Shown piece after piece: positions 25,776-36,203 of a stretch of DNA of 64,000 nt. Under the pieces are notes generated by a model. The model saw nothing but the letters and a program-made list of their open reading frames with translations. It was not told where the DNA came from and did not search any database. Each line of letters begins with the position of its first letter. The stretch's first letter is position 1. Source of the DNA: Nostocoides sp. HKS02 (GTDB taxonomy: Bacteria; Actinomycetota; Actinomycetes; Actinomycetales; Dermatophilaceae); assembly GCF_009707485.1 (NCBI RefSeq), contig NZ_CP046121.1, positions 930,001-994,000 of the forward strand. Reading direction: 5' to 3'. The translations under genes were made by a program, and so were the position numbers.

Positions 25776-26712
25776 TCAGTCACGCTCCAGGAGGCGTCGG
25801 TTGATGAGCGAGAGGACCAGCACGGCGATCACGAGGATGACTCCGATCGCGGCGGCGACGTCGGGAGCACCCTGCTCGATGCCCTTCTGGTACATGAGGA
25901 ACACCGGTGACGTGGAAGCCCCGTCGGGGCCTCCGCCGTTGGTGAGCAGGTAGGGCTCGGTGAACAGGTTGGCGCCCGTGATCGTCGCCAGGATGATCAC
26001 CAGGGTCGTCGCGGGCCGAACTCCCGGCACCGTCACGTTCCAGAAGGAGCGCACCGTCCCGGCGCCGTCGACCGAGGCCGACTCGTAGAGCTCCTTGGGA
26101 ACGTTCTGCAGGGCCGCGAGGTACAGCAGGATGAAGAACCCGAGCTGCTTCCAGGTCACGAAGATCGCGATGACCGGCATGGCCAGTCCGCTTGTTGACC
26201 AGCCAGGAGGGGTTGGGGGCGAGCGGCCCGAGGACGTGGTTGACCATGCCGTTGTTGCTGAACAGGAACAGCCAGACCGCGACCAGTGCCACGCTGGCCG
26301 TGACGTAGGGGACGTAGTACGCGACGCGGAGGAACGTGCGGACGTGGGCTACGGAGTTCAGGGCGGTGGCGAGCACGAGGGACAGCCCCACGGTCAGCGG
26401 GACGTTGATGACGAGGAACTCGAGCACGTTGAGGAACGACTGGCGCACGGCCGGGTCGGACAGCACCGTCGTGTAGTTGGAGAGCCCCACGAACGGCCGG
26501 TCGACCTGAGCGCCCGGTGCCGCGAAGAAGTACCGGTGGAAGCTGATCCACACCGCGAGCCCCAAGGGGTACGCGAAGATCGCGGCGAGGAACACGGCAT
26601 ACGGAGCGGCCAGCACGAGCCCCAGGGGCTGGCGGCCCAGGAGGGCCGCCAGCTTCCGAGGGGCCGGGCTGCGCTTGACGGCGGCGCCAGCTCGGGCAGC
26701 ATCAGTGCTCAT
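25776..26712 (-). pseudogene. Carbohydrate ABC transporter permease, MalF-type, with a +1 frameshift
   Basis: ATG 26712 opens a typical permease (APYAVFLAAIFAYPLGLAVW, then NVPLTVGLSLVLATALN) that runs to NPSWLVN and then leaves frame at about 26192. The adjacent frame continues it seamlessly as SGLAMPVIAIFVTWKQLGFF, the EAA loop SASVDGAGTVRSFWNVTVPG and a final helix ending INRRLLERD. Joined, it is 311 residues with six helices, the usual length. One extra A in CAACAAGCG explains the break. Since the flanking operon is intact and the importer would be useless without this subunit, I suspect a sequence error. Confidence 0.85.
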
Positions 26713-26725
26713 GGTCTCGGCCCGG

Positions 26726-28015
26726 TCACGGCTGGCTGGCCAGCTGGTTGATCTTGTCGGCGGCCTGGGAGAGCGCCGCGTCGACGGGAGTCTTGGCGAA
26801 GATCACCGAGGACGAGTACGCGTCACGGAAGGTCTGCCAGATGCTCACCGAGTTCGCGATGTTCGGCACCTCGGTGGTCCGGGCTGCCTGCGCCGCGAAG
26901 AGCTGGTACTCCGGGTGTGTCTTGAAGTAGTCGGGGTAGGTCGCGGCGAGGTTCTCCCGCAACGGCATCTGGCCCGTCATCTGGAGCAGCTTGCCGTCCT
27001 GGTCCTTGCTGGTGGCGAACTTCAGCAGGTCCCAAGCGGTGCCCTGGTTCTTGCAGGCCGAGTAGACCGCAATGTTCTTGGCGTCGGAGAAGGTGTGGAT
27101 CTGGTCCGCAGGCTTGCCTGTCGAGGTCGGCACGGGGACGACGCCCCACTTGACCTTCTTGCCGTACACCGCGACGGCCCAGGGGCCCACCACGGCCATG
27201 GCCGCCTTGCCGTCGGCGAACGAGTCACCGTTGTACGCCTCCTTGGGGGACGCGCCCGAGGCATACATGCTGGCCCAGAAGTTCGCGACCTTCTTACCGG
27301 CGTCGGAGTTGAAGGTGGCCTTGCCCTTCTCCACCAGCTGCGTGCCACCGGTCTCGGCGGCATACAGCGGGTAGAAGTCGAACCACGGCTGGAAGAACTC
27401 GCTGCTCGGTGCGGGCCAGATGGCTGCCTGTGCCACGCCGCTCTTCATGATCTTGTGGCTCGTCGCGAGGAACTGGTCGTACGTGGCGAGCGGCGGGTTG
27501 GTGGTGTCGATGCCGGCCTTCTTGAACAGGTCCTTGTTGTAGAAGATCATCACGGGGTTCGACTTCCAGGGGATCTGGTAGAACTTCCCGTCCGGTGACT
27601 TGTACTGGTCCGCGGCCGCCCCGGTGCGCGCCTGGACGTATGCCGCGCCGCCACTGAAGCCGTCGAGGGCCACGAGGCCACCCTGCTTCTGGAACTGGGG
27701 CACGGCCGCCGGTGAGGTGTTGAACACGAGACACGGTGCGTTGCCCGCCGTGATGGCGGCGCCGATGACCTCCTCAGAGGTCTTGCCGGCCGGAATCTCC
27801 TGCCCGGTGACGGTCTCCTTGGGATGGGCCGCGTTCCACTCCTTGATCATCGCCTGACCCCAGGCGATCTCCTCGGGGTTGTTCGACAACCAGACCTTGA
27901 TGGGACCCTTCGCCCCGGCCGCGGCTGAGCCCCCGGACGAACCACCCGAACCACAGGCCGACACCAGGCTCAGCGCCAGCACGCCGACCGTTCCGACTAC
28001 GAGTTTGGCTTTCAT
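26726..28015 (-). CDS. Sugar ABC transporter substrate-binding lipoprotein
   Basis: A 429-residue extracytoplasmic solute-binding protein of the family 1 (MalE-like) type. The lipobox LVSAC puts Cys21 at the mature N-terminus, followed by a Gly/Ser linker. IKVWLSNNPEEIAWGQAMI, QIPWKSNPVMIFYNKDLFKKAGI and FADGKAAMAVVGPWA are typical of the family. It captures the sugar for the two downstream permeases. Start overlaps the lacI stop (ATGA). Ligand unknown; context suggests mannosides or another plant or fungal oligosaccharide. Confidence 0.93.
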   Translation of the reverse strand: MKAKLVVGTVGVLALSLVSACGSGGSSGGSAAAGAKGPIKVWLSNNPEEIAWGQAMIKEWNAAHPKETVTGQEIPAGKTSEEVIGAAITAGNAPCLVFNTSPAAVPQFQKQGGLVALDGFSGGAAYVQARTGAAADQYKSPDGKFYQIPWKSNPVMIFYNKDLFKKAGIDTTNPPLATYDQFLATSHKIMKSGVAQAAIWPAPSSEFFQPWFDFYPLYAAETGGTQLVEKGKATFNSDAGKKVANFWASMYASGASPKEAYNGDSFADGKAAMAVVGPWAVAVYGKKVKWGVVPVPTSTGKPADQIHTFSDAKNIAVYSACKNQGTAWDLLKFATSKDQDGKLLQMTGQMPLRENLAATYPDYFKTHPEYQLFAAQAARTTEVPNIANSVSIWQTFRDAYSSSVIFAKTPVDAALSQAADKINQLASQP

Positions 28016-29097
28016 TGCTTCTCCATTCGTCCGCGCTCCGGGGTGGAACGTCGTCGTGCTGAGGGTGCGGCGTGGGCCGCACCGGAACTGACAGGTCCTG
28101 TTGACGCTCGAACCACGAGCGCCGGTGGTGCGAGCTCGACGGGGGACGGGGGAGTGTCGTCGATGAGCTCGAGCAGCCGGGTCGCCGCGGCCCGGCCCCA
28201 GGCGATGGCGTCCTGCCGGACGCTGGTGAGGGCGGGCTGCAGGTGCGCGGCGATCTCGGTGTCGTCGAACCCGACGATCGAGAGCTGCCCGGGGACGTCG
28301 ACGCCCCGGGACACGGCCAAGGAGAGGCCCGCCATGGCCATCAGGTCGTTCGCGTAGAGGATGGCGGTCGGCGGCTCGTCGAGCTCGAGCAGGTGCCGCG
28401 TCGCTGCGGCCCCCGACTCGGCGGAGAAGTCCGTCTCGATGAACGGTGCGTCAGCAAGCCCGGCCTCGCGCAGGGTGGCCGCCCAGGCGTTCCTGCGCGA
28501 GACCCCGTGGACCACGCCACTCGGGCCGCCCACGTGCGCGATTCGGGTGTGGCCCAGGTCAATCAGGTGCTGGACCGCTGCGACGATGCCCGGCGCGTCG
28601 TCGGCGCCGACGACAGGCCAGTACGGGTCTTCGACGGCCGGGCCGACGATGACGGCCGGCAACCCCAGCTCGGCCAGCAGAGCCGGGCGCTCGTCCGAGA
28701 CCAGCAGGTCCGTGACGAAGACGCCGTCGACGCGGCCCTCGTCGGCCAGACGCCGGTAGCTCTGCCGCGCCCGGTCCGGGTCGGTCACCATCTGCAGGAG
28801 CAACGCGTATCCGCGCTCGGAGAGGACAGACTCCACGCCGGCGATGAAGGACGGGAAGAACGGGTCGGCACGCAGCGTCTCGGGCCGTCGCGCCATGACC
28901 AGCCCCACCGCCAACGCCTTCGACACGGACAGGGCCCGGGCTCGCGCGCTGGGGGTCCACCCCAGCTCCCGGGCCACCTCGAGGATCCGCTCGCGGGTGG
29001 CTGGCGCAACCCCCGGCTGGTTGTGCAGGGCGAACGACACGGCACCCTTCGACACGCCCGCAGCACGGGCGACGTCGTTGATTGTCGGTCTGGCCAT
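28012..29097 (-). CDS. LacI-family transcriptional repressor
   Basis: A 361-residue LacI/GalR regulator. The helix-turn-helix is PTINDVARAAGVSKGAVSFAL at the extreme N-terminus, then the hinge SARARALSVSKA and a periplasmic-binding-protein-like effector domain with DLGHTRIAHVGGP and VGFDDTEIAAHLQPALTSV. It heads the sugar operon, so it should repress itself and all downstream genes until the imported sugar binds. ATG 29097 (MARPTIND) is fixed by the family; a 14-bp palindrome and a good promoter lie directly upstream, indicating a leaderless or near-leaderless mRNA. Confidence 0.94.
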   Translation of the reverse strand: MARPTINDVARAAGVSKGAVSFALHNQPGVAPATRERILEVARELGWTPSARARALSVSKALAVGLVMARRPETLRADPFFPSFIAGVESVLSERGYALLLQMVTDPDRARQSYRRLADEGRVDGVFVTDLLVSDERPALLAELGLPAVIVGPAVEDPYWPVVGADDAPGIVAAVQHLIDLGHTRIAHVGGPSGVVHGVSRRNAWAATLREAGLADAPFIETDFSAESGAAATRHLLELDEPPTAILYANDLMAMAGLSLAVSRGVDVPGQLSIVGFDDTEIAAHLQPALTSVRQDAIAWGRAAATRLLELIDDTPPSPVELAPPALVVRASTGPVSSGAAHAAPSARRRSTPERGRMEKQ

Positions 29098-29133
29098 AAA
29101 ATGACTAAACCGGTTTAGGTACGAATCTGTCAA
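29098..29133 (-). promoter_or_regulatory. Promoter of the LacI sugar operon with overlapping operator
   Basis: On the minus strand TTGACA (29133-29128) and TTTAGT (29109-29104) are separated by 18 bases. The palindrome CTAAACCGGTTTAG (29105-29118) has the central CG of LacI-family operators and covers the -10 and part of the spacer. Transcription would begin about 6-7 bases after the -10, at or next to the ATG at 29097. Binding here would block polymerase directly. Confidence 0.7.
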
Positions 29134-29562
29134 GAGGTGTGAATCGCCCAATGTGGACACCAGGGTGAGCGACCCGGGCGGGGTGCCCCCATCGGCGCAG
29201 CGTCAGGGGCCGTCGCGCCGGGGGACGAATCGGGTTCTGCCACAACGGGTTTCGGTCCGAGTCGCGGTGGGTTGGCGACGGCTCGTCACGTCGAGCGAGG
29301 CCGGATGCGGGAAGTCGGCCCATGGCGGGCGATCTTCCTGTGTGGAGCACCGGAGCCGGAAGTCGCGTGGGCTCTGGGACCGCTGAGGCAGAAAAAATTA
29401 TGGCGCGTGGGGGATTGCCAAGGACGCCAACGGGGCTAAAGTGCGAGCCAATCCTGTGCCGGGTGCCGATTGGGGTGGGCCGCTGCGGGAGTCGCACGTC
29501 CACACAATGGCGAGTTCGTGCGCGCCGCACGACGGCGCCCTGGCAGGAGGGTTTCACCGACG
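29134..29562. other. Intergenic region between lacI and the large secreted propeller
   Basis: About 430 bases without a supported gene. It contains a short AT-rich patch around 29391-29404 (GAAAAAATTATGG on the plus strand, the lowest-GC spot nearby), a plausible promoter element for the plus-strand gene. The ribosome site AGGAGG at 29545-29550 precedes the ATG at 29563 by 12 bases. No repeat or conserved RNA was recognised. Confidence 0.4.
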
Positions 29563-32193
29563 ATGGTCTCCACCACGAAATGCACCACGAGGTCCGGCAC
29601 GAGGTCCAGCACGAGGCGGCGCGGACTGCGCCGCGCGATGGTGGGCTTGGTCGCCGGCGCCGCCCTCGCGGCGGCGCCGCTCCTCGCAGCGCCAGGCTAT
29701 GCGGGCAGCAGTTCGGGGGGTGGCGGTGGCCGCTTCCAGGACGCCGGCGACCAGGCGGCCGAGCTGATGACCTCCCAGGGTGAGTTCGCCCAGGCCCGCT
29801 CGGCGCCGACCGGGCTCGTCGCTCCCGGCGCGTATGCCGCGGCATACACCCAGTTGTCCTCGCTGCCGGCCGCTCCTTCGGTCTGGAACTCGGTGACCGA
29901 CGTGCCGTACAACTCCGATGATCCCCGGTACCGCGACCCGAGCGCGTCCAACAGCAGCGGTGGCGCGGGCTACGTGAGCGGCCGGGTGCAGGCCCTGGCC
30001 GTCGACAGCAGCTGCATCTTCGCCGGCGGCGCCGCTGGCGGCGTCAAGCGTTCGTGTGACAACGGCACGTCGTGGACGGCCATTGCCGACGCGTTGCCCA
30101 CCCAGTCCATCGGCAGCATGTCCATTGCCCCGGACGGTGCGCTCTGGGTGGCCACGGGTGACGGCACCACCGGGTCCGCGACCTACGTCGGTGCGGGCGT
30201 CTTCCGGCTCGCCTCTCCCGACACCGGCACCTTCACGGCTGCCTCCAGGGTGGGTGGCACCGAGCTGGACAGCCAGGTGATCCGCCGGATCCTGGTCGAT
30301 GCCGCCAACGGTCGCGTGTTCGTCGCCGCGTCGCGGGGGTTGTACATGCACTCCCTCACGGGCGCGTCGTCCACCGCGTGGACCCGGACGCTCGCGCCGT
30401 GTGCGCAGGGGATGCTCTTGTGCACAGACGTCAACGCGAGCTACCGCGACATCGCCAACGACGTGGCCGTGCAACCCGGAACCGGTGGCCAGGTCATCCT
30501 CGCCAACGTCGCCTGGCGTAGTGGCGCGGCATACAACGGCTTCTACCTCAGCCGTGATGGCGGCAGCACGTGGGCGAAGGTCAACCCCCTGGGTGCGATC
30601 AACCCCAAGGACGTCGGGAACGCCACGCTGCAGTACTCCGCGGACGGGTCCAAGCTCTACGTCGTCCTGGAGTCACCGGCCGCGCTGAACGCGGGTGCGG
30701 CCAGCGCACTGGCGGGCGTCTACGTGTCGAACACCGGTGTTGCTGCAGGCCCTTACGACCAGATCGCGAACGCCAGCACGCTGGCGCAGAGCGGTTCCGC
30801 CGAGCGCAAGCAGCGCATCGGCAAGGGCTACGGGCCGGGCGTTCAGGCCTGGTACAACCAGTTCCTCGGAGTCGACCCGAACAACGCGAAGCACGTCTAC
30901 GTCGGGCTCGAGGAGGTCTACGAGTCCTGGGACGGCGGCGCCAGCTGGAACACCATCGGCCGGTACTGGAACTTCGGCTTCTCCTGCTGGTCCTACCTCG
31001 ACGCGAACAACACCTGTGACGGCAACGTCGTCCACTCCGACCAGCACGCGATCGCCTTCGGCACCGGGTCGAGCGAGGGTCAGGTGTACGTCGGGAACGA
31101 CGGTGGCCTGTACCAGCGCGCACTCTCGTCGAACCCCGCGTCGTGGCGGTCCCTGTCCACCTCGGGGCAGCTCGACATGCTGCAGTACTACTCCGTCGGC
31201 GTCGGCAAGGACGTCGCGCACCCGGGCCAGGTCCAGGTGTGGGGTGGTCTGCAGGACAACGGGGTCTCGCTGCTCGACCCGGCCAACAACGGTGTCATGG
31301 TCTCGCCCTACGGAGGAGATGGTGGCCAGCAGCTCGTCGACCCGGAGAACGGCTGCCGGACCGTCGGAGAGTACGTCGACCTCACCCTCCAGATGACGAC
31401 CAACTGCGGTGTGGCCAACGGGAGCCCCGCCTCCGACAGCGCCATCATCAGCATCGCGCCGAGCGACCCGCTGCCGCGGTTCATCGCTCCGTTCAGCGCC
31501 GACCAGACCGACGCCAACACGTGGGTCGCCGGCGGTGAGTACGTCTGGACCAACAGCAAGACCTGGTCCAGCACCAGTGGCGCCGACTGGGCCAAGGCGG
31601 CCGACACTGGGGCAGGGCACTCCACCACCGCCCTGGCCAGCCGCAACCACGTGGTCTGGGCAGGTTGGTGCGGCTCCTGCAACCCGGGCTCGGCATTCGG
31701 TCGCGGGCTGATGAGCAACGCCAACGGCGGCTATCAGCAGGTGGCCACCCCGGCCGGTGTCCCGCTGCGGATGATCACCGGCGTCAACCCCGACCCGTCC
31801 GACTCCCACAGCGCGTTCGTCGTCTTCGGCGGCTACTCGCGCAACTGGGTCGACGGGCCGGGCAGCGACCTCGCCGGAGCCGGCCACCTGTGGAAGGTCA
31901 CCCTGACCGGTGGCACCGACTCCACGGGACGGGCGGCTGCGACCTGGACCGACGTCAGCGGCAACCTGCCTGACGTGCCCGGCGACAACCTGCTGTTCAC
32001 CTCCACGGGCCGCGTCGTCCTGGCGACCGACCTCGGCGTGGTGGAGACGACGATGACCTCGCTGCGCACCGGGGCGCCCCAGTGGTCCCGGGATGCCGTG
32101 CCCGTCACCATCGCCACCCAGGCCTTGGAAGGGCCCGACGGCATGGTGTACGTCGCGACGTTCGGACGCGGGATCTACCGCACCACCTCGTAG
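29563..32193 (+). CDS. Large secreted beta-propeller protein (VPS10/GH74-like Asp-box repeats)
   Basis: About 876 residues. An Arg-rich N-terminus ([13 protein letters not shown]) and a hydrophobic stretch ending in AAPGYA form the export signal. Repeated blades carry Asp-box-like SRDGGSTWAKV and SWDGGASWNTI, as in sortilin/VPS10-type and GH74 xyloglucanase two-propeller proteins. The GH74 catalytic Asp pair could not be placed, so activity is open. Third-position GC is high throughout. It ends at a strong hairpin. A 16-bp palindrome GTATGCCGCGGCATAC lies within the coding region at 29832-29847. Confidence 0.75.
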   Translation: MVSTTKCTTRSGTRSSTRRRGLRRAMVGLVAGAALAAAPLLAAPGYAGSSSGGGGGRFQDAGDQAAELMTSQGEFAQARSAPTGLVAPGAYAAAYTQLSSLPAAPSVWNSVTDVPYNSDDPRYRDPSASNSSGGAGYVSGRVQALAVDSSCIFAGGAAGGVKRSCDNGTSWTAIADALPTQSIGSMSIAPDGALWVATGDGTTGSATYVGAGVFRLASPDTGTFTAASRVGGTELDSQVIRRILVDAANGRVFVAASRGLYMHSLTGASSTAWTRTLAPCAQGMLLCTDVNASYRDIANDVAVQPGTGGQVILANVAWRSGAAYNGFYLSRDGGSTWAKVNPLGAINPKDVGNATLQYSADGSKLYVVLESPAALNAGAASALAGVYVSNTGVAAGPYDQIANASTLAQSGSAERKQRIGKGYGPGVQAWYNQFLGVDPNNAKHVYVGLEEVYESWDGGASWNTIGRYWNFGFSCWSYLDANNTCDGNVVHSDQHAIAFGTGSSEGQVYVGNDGGLYQRALSSNPASWRSLSTSGQLDMLQYYSVGVGKDVAHPGQVQVWGGLQDNGVSLLDPANNGVMVSPYGGDGGQQLVDPENGCRTVGEYVDLTLQMTTNCGVANGSPASDSAIISIAPSDPLPRFIAPFSADQTDANTWVAGGEYVWTNSKTWSSTSGADWAKAADTGAGHSTTALASRNHVVWAGWCGSCNPGSAFGRGLMSNANGGYQQVATPAGVPLRMITGVNPDPSDSHSAFVVFGGYSRNWVDGPGSDLAGAGHLWKVTLTGGTDSTGRAAATWTDVSGNLPDVPGDNLLFTSTGRVVLATDLGVVETTMTSLRTGAPQWSRDAVPVTIATQALEGPDGMVYVATFGRGIYRTTS

Positions 32194-32209
32194 CTGGACC
32201 AGCACACGA

Positions 32210-32245
32210 CAGTGGGGCACGGGCCGTCTGGCCCGTGCCCCACTG
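32210..32245. terminator. Strong hairpin terminator between convergent genes
   Basis: A perfect 16-bp stem (32210-32225 with 32230-32245) and a 4-nt loop GTCT, 16 bases after the propeller stop and about 68 bases past the katG stop on the other strand. Confidence 0.88.
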
Positions 32246-32250
32246 CTTGT

Positions 32251-32303
32251 CAGGACGGTCAGTCAGGACCGTTCTGTCGGGACCGTCTGTCACGACGGTC
32301 CGT
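32251..32303. repeat. Four imperfect 13-14-bp tandem repeats after katG
   Basis: CAGGACGGTCAGT (32251-32263), CAGGACCGTTCTGT (32264-32277), CGGGACCGTCTGT (32278-32290), CACGACGGTCCGT (32291-32303). They fill the spacer between the hairpin and the katG stop. On the minus strand two of the units contain TGA. Confidence 0.75.
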
Positions 32304-32312
32304 GAGGATCCT

Positions 32313-34972
<2,660 letters not shown>

Positions 34973-35008
34973 CCTGCGCAGTATTCGGCATTGTCTGGAA
35001 TGAATCAA
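34973..35008 (-). promoter_or_regulatory. Leaderless-type furA-katG promoter
   Basis: On the minus strand TTGATT (35008-35003) and AATACT (34985-34980) have a 17-base spacer, and 7 bases later comes GTG 34972. The start site should coincide with the start codon. The nearby ATCA-AGAAA-TGAT (35004-35016) is a small AT-rich inverted repeat that could be the FurA box. Confidence 0.65.
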
Positions 35009-35063
35009 GAAATGATCCACGAATGTGGGGGAGTGCCACCACGCGGGGTGCGCCGGGACGGCG

Positions 35064-35936
35064 TCAGCGGGCTGCCACGGCCGGGATCACCCGCTCGCCC
35101 ACCAGCTCGAGCATGCCAGGCTCGCTGACCCCGGCCAGGGTGCCGTGTGCCACCTCGATACCCAGCTCGGCCAGCTCGTGGAGGTGCTCGATCGTCTGCT
35201 CGACGCGCTCGCCGTCCCGGCCCAGGTCGAACCGCAGCTGGGCGGTCTTCTCGATCTCGTCGTAGTCGCGGCCGAGCCGCTCGCAGTGCTCACGGAGCAC
35301 CTGGAGCTTGTGGGCCAGGTCGGGGGAGTCGAAGATGTTGCACGCGTCGGCATACTGCGCCACCATCCGCAGGGTCTTTCGCTCACCGGCGCCACCGATG
35401 AGGATCGGCGGGTGGGGGCGGCTCAGGGCCTGCGGCGAGTTGAGCGTCCGCGCGAGCTGGTAGTGCTTGCCCTCGAACGGGCCGTCGTCCTCGCTCCACA
35501 TCTGCAGGCAGATCTGCAGGGCCTCCTCGAGCCGCTCGAACCGCTCGGCGGTGGAGGGGAAGAACAGGCCCAGCCCGCGCGACTCCTCCTCGTTCCAGGC
35601 CGCGCCGATCCCGAGCATGGCGCGACCGCCGGACAGGACGTCGAGCGTCGTGACCGCCTTGGCGAGCAGTCCCGGCTCGCGGTAGACGACGGCCGTCACC
35701 ACGGTGAGCAGCTTGACCCGCTCGGTCTTGGCGGCGAGGTACCCCAGGGTCGTGTACGCCTCGAGCATCTCGTGCTCCGGTGGTCCCAGGTGCCCGATCT
35801 GCCAGACGTGGTCCATGACACTGACCCGGTCGTATCCCGCCTGCTCGGCGCGTGCGGCGATGTCTCCCAGGTCGGTGCGCAGGACCGTCGGTCCGCCCTG
35901 CCAGGTGAAGTCCGCGATGTGCAGTCCCAGCTTCAT
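35064..35936 (-). CDS. LLM-class F420-dependent oxidoreductase
   Basis: A 290-residue TIM-barrel flavin/F420 enzyme of the luciferase-like monooxygenase class. [13 protein letters not shown] at the N-terminus, [31 protein letters not shown] and [18 protein letters not shown] are typical of F420-dependent members. Substrate unknown. ATG 35936 (MKLGLHIA) is where similarity starts. It stands alone after furA, about 90 bases upstream of furA on the opposite side of its promoter, and divergent from the histidine kinase. Confidence 0.88.
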   Translation of the reverse strand: MKLGLHIADFTWQGGPTVLRTDLGDIAARAEQAGYDRVSVMDHVWQIGHLGPPEHEMLEAYTTLGYLAAKTERVKLLTVVTAVVYREPGLLAKAVTTLDVLSGGRAMLGIGAAWNEEESRGLGLFFPSTAERFERLEEALQICLQMWSEDDGPFEGKHYQLARTLNSPQALSRPHPPILIGGAGERKTLRMVAQYADACNIFDSPDLAHKLQVLREHCERLGRDYDEIEKTAQLRFDLGRDGERVEQTIEHLHELAELGIEVAHGTLAGVSEPGMLELVGERVIPAVAAR

Positions 35937-36203
35937 GCCACTCCTCGTATGCCGGTTCGGGTGGACGCTCGCGCGAGTGCGACTTCGCGTGCGCTCCAGC
36001 CGCCCGTCGCACCAAGCCGCGCACCACCACGCTATGCCACGCGCGCGGCAGGTTGGCAGGTCTCCGGTGACTGGCTGCAGATCCCGACAAAACGGCCGAT
36101 GAGGGCGCCGTCGCCAGTACGCTGTGCCGGCGTGGTTCGCCGAGGGGCTACGCGATGTCCTCACCATTGGACCAGCCCGTGAGAGCAGCCCGTTGGGAGA
36201 ACC

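Noticed and set aside
32251..32303. Possible CRISPR array (four similar units)
   Set aside because: Units are 13-14 bp, imperfect and directly abutting with no spacers; a simple tandem repeat.
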